DNA from: Chloroflexota bacterium
GTDB taxonomy: Bacteria > Chloroflexota > Anaerolineae > UBA4142
Assembly (NCBI GenBank): GCA_016215025.1
Contig: JACRMI010000088.1
Span: forward strand, 32,436-96,435
DNA: 64,000 nucleotides
Direction: 5' to 3'
The position numbers were made by a program, and so were the translations under genes. The notes below the pieces were generated by a model that was given only the letters and a program-made list of their open reading frames with translations, did no database searches and was not told the DNA's origin. Shown here piece by piece: positions 59,945 to 64,000 of this stretch; the stretch's first letter is position 1, and each line of letters starts with the position of its first letter.

Positions 59945-62068
59945 GTGAAACGCGCTCTCCAAATCCTTGCCATCGTTTCGGTCTTTTCGCTTCCTCTAAT
60001 TTTTTTCTCCACTCCAACGATCGCTACAGTCAATTCATTTTCGATTTATGCCGACGCGCTCGTGAGTGGTTGGGGCAATTGGTCGTGGGGCGTGACGAGC
60101 AACTTTGCTAATGTCTCGCCGGTTCACGCTGGCACAGCATCGATTGCCGCGACGTACACTGCCGCATGGGGCGGATTTTACGTGCACACAAACAGCGCGC
60201 TTTCGTCGAGCGATTACGTCGCCGTTCGATTTTGGATTCATGGCGGCAGCACCGGCAATCAACAAATCAAGTTCATGGTCATCGATGCGGGCAATGGCAA
60301 TTGGAACAATTCCGTGAACGTTACGCCCATCGCCAACACGTGGACGCCAATCACGGTGACGCTGGCGAGCGTCGGCAGTCCTGCATCGATTGCTGGGTTG
60401 GTGTGGCAAGATACCAGCGGCAGCGCGCAGCCCACGTTTTACATCGACGATGTGATTCTCGTTGGCTCAGATACACCACCACCGCCGCTCATGCTCAGTA
60501 TCGATGTGGGTGTGAATCGTCATGCGATCAGTCCGTACATCTACGGCATGAATTTCGCCGATGAAAACTTGGCGGCGGAATTGCGTATGCCGGTGCGGCG
60601 CTGGGGCGGCAACTCGACCACGCGCTACAATTGGCAAACGAACACGCACAACACCGGCAACGATTGGTACTTTGAGAATATCCTCGCCGATGTATCTGCC
60701 GATCAATTTATCGACCAGGATCGCCGGACGAACACCAAGACGATTCTGACCATGCCTCTCATCGGCTGGACAGCGAAACAAGGTCGAACGAATCATCCTT
60801 TCGACTGCGGTTTTCGCGTGAGTCGTTATGGCGCGCAGCAAAATATCGATCCCTGGGACTCCGATTGCGGCAACGGCAAATATCCAAATGGGAGCAACAT
60901 CACTACGAACGATCCGCTCGACACGAGCGCCGCGATCACGCCGACGTTTGTTGCGAATTGGATTCAGCACCTCGTCGCTAATTACGGCACAGCGGCGAAT
61001 GGCGGCGTGATGTTTTACAATCTCGACAACGAGCCGATGCTGTGGAACTCGACCCATCGCGACGTGCATCCCGCGCCGACGAGTTACGACGAGATGCGGG
61101 ATCGTACGTACCAATATGCGGCGGCGATCAAAGCTACCGATCCAACAGCGAAAACGTTGGGACCAGTTTTGTGGGGTTGGAGCGCGTACTTTGAATCCGC
61201 GCTCGATGACGATACCAATGGCGCAGACCGAGCCGCGCACAACAACACGCCATTTCTCGATTGGTATTTGCAGCAGATGCGCGCATACGAACAGCAACAG
61301 GACACGCGCATCCTCGACTATCTCGACATTCATTTCTATCCGCAGGCGAATGGCGTTGCGCTTGCATCGGCGGGCGATGCGAACACTCAGGCATTGCGTT
61401 TGCGTTCGACGCGCGCGCTGTGGGATCCGACGTATGCCGACGAAAGTTGGATTGCGCAAACGGAATTCGGACCGTACGTGCGGTTGATTCCGCGAATGCG
61501 CGATTGGGTGAACAACAATTATCCGGGGACCAAGCTCGCCATCACCGAGTACAACTGGGGCGCGCTCGATCACATCAACGGCGCGTTGGCGCAAGCGGAC
61601 GTGCTGGGAATCTTGGGCCGCGAATCGGTTAATCTGGCAACACTGTGGGGACCACCATCGTCAACACAACCCGGCGCGTACGCGTTTCGCATATATCGCA
61701 ATTACGATGGCGCGGGAAAAGCGTTTGGCGATGTGAGCGTGGGCGCAAGCAGCACCGACCAAGCCCGGCTCGCTATCTACGCGGCGCAGCGTTCCAGCGA
61801 CAACGCATTGACGTTGATGATTATTAACAAGACGACGAGTGCATTGACGACGACGGTTACGCTCAACGGTTTTGCGCCATCGAGTAGTGTCGCTCAAGTT
61901 TATCGATACGATGCGACAAATTTGAATGCCATCGTTCGGCAATCCGATCAGCCGGTGACGGTCGGCGGATTCAGTGCAACCTTTCCGACGAATTCGATCA
62001 CACTCTTTGTCATTCCTGGGTCAAATACGCCAACCTATCCACTGTACCTTCCGCTGATAAAACGCTAG
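59945..62068 (+). CDS. GH44-type secreted glycoside hydrolase
   Basis: 707 residues from a GTG at 59945. Signal peptide (MKRALQILAIVSVFSLPLIFF), a carbohydrate-binding-like jelly roll (residues 30-175), a short Pro linker, then the GH44 catalytic domain: FADENLAAELRMPVRRWGGN, NLDNEPMLWNSTHRDVHP with the acid/base Glu, and KLAITEYNWGALDHINGALA with the nucleophile Glu. The family includes endoglucanases and xyloglucanases. The protein ends YPLYLPLIKR, a tail shared in type with the nearby cupredoxin. Confidence 0.88.
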   Translation: MKRALQILAIVSVFSLPLIFFSTPTIATVNSFSIYADALVSGWGNWSWGVTSNFANVSPVHAGTASIAATYTAAWGGFYVHTNSALSSSDYVAVRFWIHGGSTGNQQIKFMVIDAGNGNWNNSVNVTPIANTWTPITVTLASVGSPASIAGLVWQDTSGSAQPTFYIDDVILVGSDTPPPPLMLSIDVGVNRHAISPYIYGMNFADENLAAELRMPVRRWGGNSTTRYNWQTNTHNTGNDWYFENILADVSADQFIDQDRRTNTKTILTMPLIGWTAKQGRTNHPFDCGFRVSRYGAQQNIDPWDSDCGNGKYPNGSNITTNDPLDTSAAITPTFVANWIQHLVANYGTAANGGVMFYNLDNEPMLWNSTHRDVHPAPTSYDEMRDRTYQYAAAIKATDPTAKTLGPVLWGWSAYFESALDDDTNGADRAAHNNTPFLDWYLQQMRAYEQQQDTRILDYLDIHFYPQANGVALASAGDANTQALRLRSTRALWDPTYADESWIAQTEFGPYVRLIPRMRDWVNNNYPGTKLAITEYNWGALDHINGALAQADVLGILGRESVNLATLWGPPSSTQPGAYAFRIYRNYDGAGKAFGDVSVGASSTDQARLAIYAAQRSSDNALTLMIINKTTSALTTTVTLNGFAPSSSVAQVYRYDATNLNAIVRQSDQPVTVGGFSATFPTNSITLFVIPGSNTPTYPLYLPLIKR

Positions 62069-62080
62069 CGCACCTGTCCA

Positions 62081-62162
62081 CTGTCATTTCGAGCGAAGCG
62101 AGAAATCTCTACGTGAGATAGGCAAGATTTCTCGCGGCGAAAATCGCCGCTCGAAATGACAG
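62081..62162. repeat. REP-like palindromic element (GTCATTTCGAGCG family)
   Basis: Perfect 14-bp ends CTGTCATTTCGAGC / GCTCGAAATGACAG with internal GAAATCTC/AGATTTCTC pairing. Confidence 0.85.
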
Positions 62163-62181
62163 TTCAAGCAATTGCCAAAAT

Positions 62182-62215
62182 GCAAACCCCTGCAAGCTGC
62201 CTTGCGGGGGTTTGC
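62182..62215. terminator. Bidirectional terminator-like hairpin
   Basis: 15-bp stem with one wobble (62182-62196 with 62201-62215) between convergent genes; it begins two bases past the stop of the cupredoxin gene. Confidence 0.7.
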
Positions 62216-62216
62216 G

Positions 62217-62645
62217 TTACCTAAGAACTAGCGGCAGGAAAATATTGCCGACGACGACGATGGTGCCTTGCATCATCGAGCCGTGAAAGGAACAATAGTA
62301 CGGGTACGTACCGGGCGTGGTGAATTGAAAATTGAAACTAAAGGGCGCAGTGTGCACGCCACTCTCCCATTTGCCGTCGGGCGTGCAAATGAATCCGGAA
62401 CAATTACCGCTAGTGGTCGAATGCGGGCTGAAGGCAGAAGCCCATTCCCAATTAACGGTATCGTTCACGTTGACGGTCTGAACTGTCGGAGAGAAAACGG
62501 ACAAGCTATTGGGACCGACATGGATGGTATGCGTTGTCGATGGGTGGCGCGGCGGCTCTTGCGCCGTAGAATTTGTTGGTTGAAACAAGAGGGTGGCCGG
62601 CACAACGAGAAATGCTACGACGAACAAAGCGTGCTTGATAGTCAT
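62217..62645 (-). CDS. Secreted cupredoxin-like blue copper protein
   Basis: 142 residues from the ATG at 62645, chosen for its position 6 nt after GAGGTGCG. Signal peptide (ALFVVAFLVVPATLLF), then a plastocyanin/azurin-like domain with copper ligands: His in AFSPHSTTSG and Cys, His, Met in YPYYCSFHGSMMQG. It may carry electrons outside the membrane. It ends NIFLPLVLR, similar to the tail of the GH44 protein. Confidence 0.85.
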   Translation of the reverse strand: MTIKHALFVVAFLVVPATLLFQPTNSTAQEPPRHPSTTHTIHVGPNSLSVFSPTVQTVNVNDTVNWEWASAFSPHSTTSGNCSGFICTPDGKWESGVHTAPFSFNFQFTTPGTYPYYCSFHGSMMQGTIVVVGNIFLPLVLR

Positions 62646-62720
62646 AACGCACCTCGGATAGTTTTTTCGCAACTATCGAGTATACGCTTTGACTCTAGGA
62701 ACAGATTCAATTAGTATCTA

Positions 62721-62817
62721 CTCAGCCCTTGTCATTTCGAGCGGAGCGAGAAATCTCTGTCTGCGATCAGGAGATTTCTCGTCGGCAAAAACCGCCTCCT
62801 CGAAATGACAGGCTGAG
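62721..62817. repeat. REP-like palindromic element
   Basis: Ends CTCAGCCCTTGTCATTTCGAG and CTCGAAATGACAGGCTGAG; second member of the GTCATTTCGAG type in 700 bp. Confidence 0.85.
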
Positions 62818-62844
62818 CAGTCACTTCAATTATCCGCAACGATT

Positions 62845-63564
62845 TTACCTGCGCTTGTTTGCGCTTTGGATGAGTCGCTGTGTGCTGTGATGCTCGTTTT
62901 GCTCGGCAAAGCCAAGAGCCGAGAGACCGTGACTGCCACGGCGGAACGCATCCGCGCCGGCATCGAGCAGGAGGTGGACGACTTTATCGTGACCATGTTG
63001 CGCCGCGAACATGATCGGCGTGGAACCATCATTCGCGCTGGCATTGACATCGGCACCTGCGTTCAGCAGCAATTGCACTGCATTCACATGTCCTGCATTG
63101 CAAGCAAACATGAGAGCCGTGTAACCGGATTCATCGCGTGCTTCCAGTGGGGTATGATATGCCAAGAGCAAGTTGACCATATCTGCGTGGCCCATGTAGG
63201 CGGCGGACATGAGCGCATTCAAGCCCGTAGCATCGGCTGCCGTAACGTCAGCGCCCGCGTCAAGCAGGAGTGCCATGCACTCGGTAGAACCATTACTAGC
63301 AGGAAAATTAGTCACGGGAGAGTTGTTGAAATTGTTTCGTGGGTCGGTTACCCGGATCGAGTGCTTGGCTCCGTGACGAAGAAGAGCTTGGACACCCAAA
63401 GTCCAGCCCGCGCTGAGGGCGATTACCAGAGCGGGAATACCGGCCCGATCGACGGCATTAGGGTTGGCCTGGGCATCCAGCAGGCGAGTGACCGTTTGCC
63501 CATCTTGGGCAACAATGGCATTGATGAGAAGTTGGTCTGGGGAAAGTTGTTTCCGAAACAACAT
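62845..63564 (-). CDS. Ankyrin-repeat protein
   Basis: 239 residues. About six ankyrin repeats are visible (DRAGIPALVIALSAGWTLGV, DATGLNALMSAAYMGHADMV, DESGYTALMFACNAGHVNAV, NDGSTPIMFAAQHGHDKVVH), each with LLLDAGAD-type second helices. Ankyrin stacks bind other proteins; there is no further domain and no signal peptide. Confidence 0.9.
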   Translation of the reverse strand: MLFRKQLSPDQLLINAIVAQDGQTVTRLLDAQANPNAVDRAGIPALVIALSAGWTLGVQALLRHGAKHSIRVTDPRNNFNNSPVTNFPASNGSTECMALLLDAGADVTAADATGLNALMSAAYMGHADMVNLLLAYHTPLEARDESGYTALMFACNAGHVNAVQLLLNAGADVNASANDGSTPIMFAAQHGHDKVVHLLLDAGADAFRRGSHGLSALGFAEQNEHHSTQRLIQSANKRR

Positions 63565-63649
63565 AGAGTTAGCTCCTTGGGGCTCAAGCAGTGAGGTTAC
63601 GTTATTTGTTCATGTCATTCGCTCAATGCACGCCGCTATCACCTGGACC

Positions 63650-64000
63650 TTATTCCCGCGTGGACAAGTTAACTTGTTTCGCAACCCTGTAATTTGTAAG
63701 GATCAACTCATTTCCCTTTTCGGCGAATGATTTTTTATAGTTGTTCATGCCATATTGCAATGTCCACGCAAATTGATACGCAAAGTTGAAACTATCTCTA
63801 ATCTCTTCGGAATCATCGTACGTAATCATCCACTGATGCTGACATCGGCGCATCTCTTGCGCAAATGAATCATGATCGAAGCTGGTATGCAGCACGCCAT
63901 TTCGGCCATAGAGACGCGAATCGGTTGCGCTAAAGTACGGCGGATCAAGGAAAATGAATACGCCATTGCCTTCTGCTTGAATTACCTGTCGATAGTCTGC
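63650..64000 (-). CDS. D12-class adenine-specific DNA methyltransferase (partial, N-terminus off the window)
   Basis: The frame is open to the right edge. Catalytic motif IV FLDPPYF occurs near the edge, then SATDSRLYGRNGV and WMITYDDSEEIRDSFNF, as in Dam/DpnIIA-type N6-adenine methyltransferases. The C-terminus ends KQVNLSTRE. It would methylate adenine in a short palindrome. Whether it belongs to a restriction system cannot be seen here. Confidence 0.85.
   Translation of the reverse strand, partial: ADYRQVIQAEGNGVFIFLDPPYFSATDSRLYGRNGVLHTSFDHDSFAQEMRRCQHQWMITYDDSEEIRDSFNFAYQFAWTLQYGMNNYKKSFAEKGNELILTNYRVAKQVNLSTRE

Overview
The window looks like a chromosomal contig of an uncultured Chloroflexota bacterium, probably Anaerolineae-like. 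This is inferred from a Sec-type (clade II) nitrous oxide reductase cluster, many lipoproteins with Ser/Ala/Pro-rich linkers, secreted proteins ending in a YLPLIKR/FLPLVLR-type tail, an hgcAB pair, and abundant short-word repeats between genes. There is no rRNA, CRISPR array, transposase or integrase. One intact tRNA is present.

Layout. 0-9.8 kb is housekeeping and accessory: a partial TauE/SafE permease, two small secreted proteins, an MFS transporter, a TlpA/Lgt-like/split-XdhC run, an HD hydrolase and a HEAT-repeat protein. 9.8-13.9 kb is a peptide ABC importer (binding lipoprotein and two permeases). 14-21.8 kb holds M20 and M28 peptidases, a GxxExxY protein, a degenerate GGDEF protein, LigT-like and DinB-like proteins and RarD. 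At 21.8-22.5 kb an alkylmercury-lyase-like gene carries an in-frame TGA where the active-site cysteine should be, followed by a hairpin with bacterial SECIS geometry: a candidate selenoprotein. 22.7-29.7 kb has two giant paralogous glycosidase-like/CARDB-like proteins. 29.7-33 kb is a set of unknown envelope proteins behind a terminator-bearing leader, one of them interrupted by a TAG.

33-42.9 kb is a nitrous oxide reduction cluster (nosZ, a nosB-like gene, nosD, nosF, an NnrS-like protein, nosY, nosL, cytochrome c) with two unexpected passengers. The signal peptides of nosD and nosL are encoded by intergenic-type repeat DNA. 42.9-50.7 kb is a TetR-controlled ABC efflux operon with a perfect operator palindrome and a tandem-duplicated membrane fusion protein.

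50.8-57.1 kb is bounded by tRNA-Met and a decayed copy of its 3' half, which suggests an old integrated island. It carries two B12-type radical SAM enzymes flanking a protein with four ICDP-type proline-rich repeats (a possible modified-peptide system), a second GxxExxY gene and a coiled-coil protein. 57.1-59.4 kb is hgcA-hgcB (mercury methylation) followed by an ArsM-type methyltransferase. The right end has a VOC protein, a GH44-type glycosidase, a cupredoxin, an ankyrin protein and a partial adenine methyltransferase.

All family calls rest on motifs read by eye; no database search was run.
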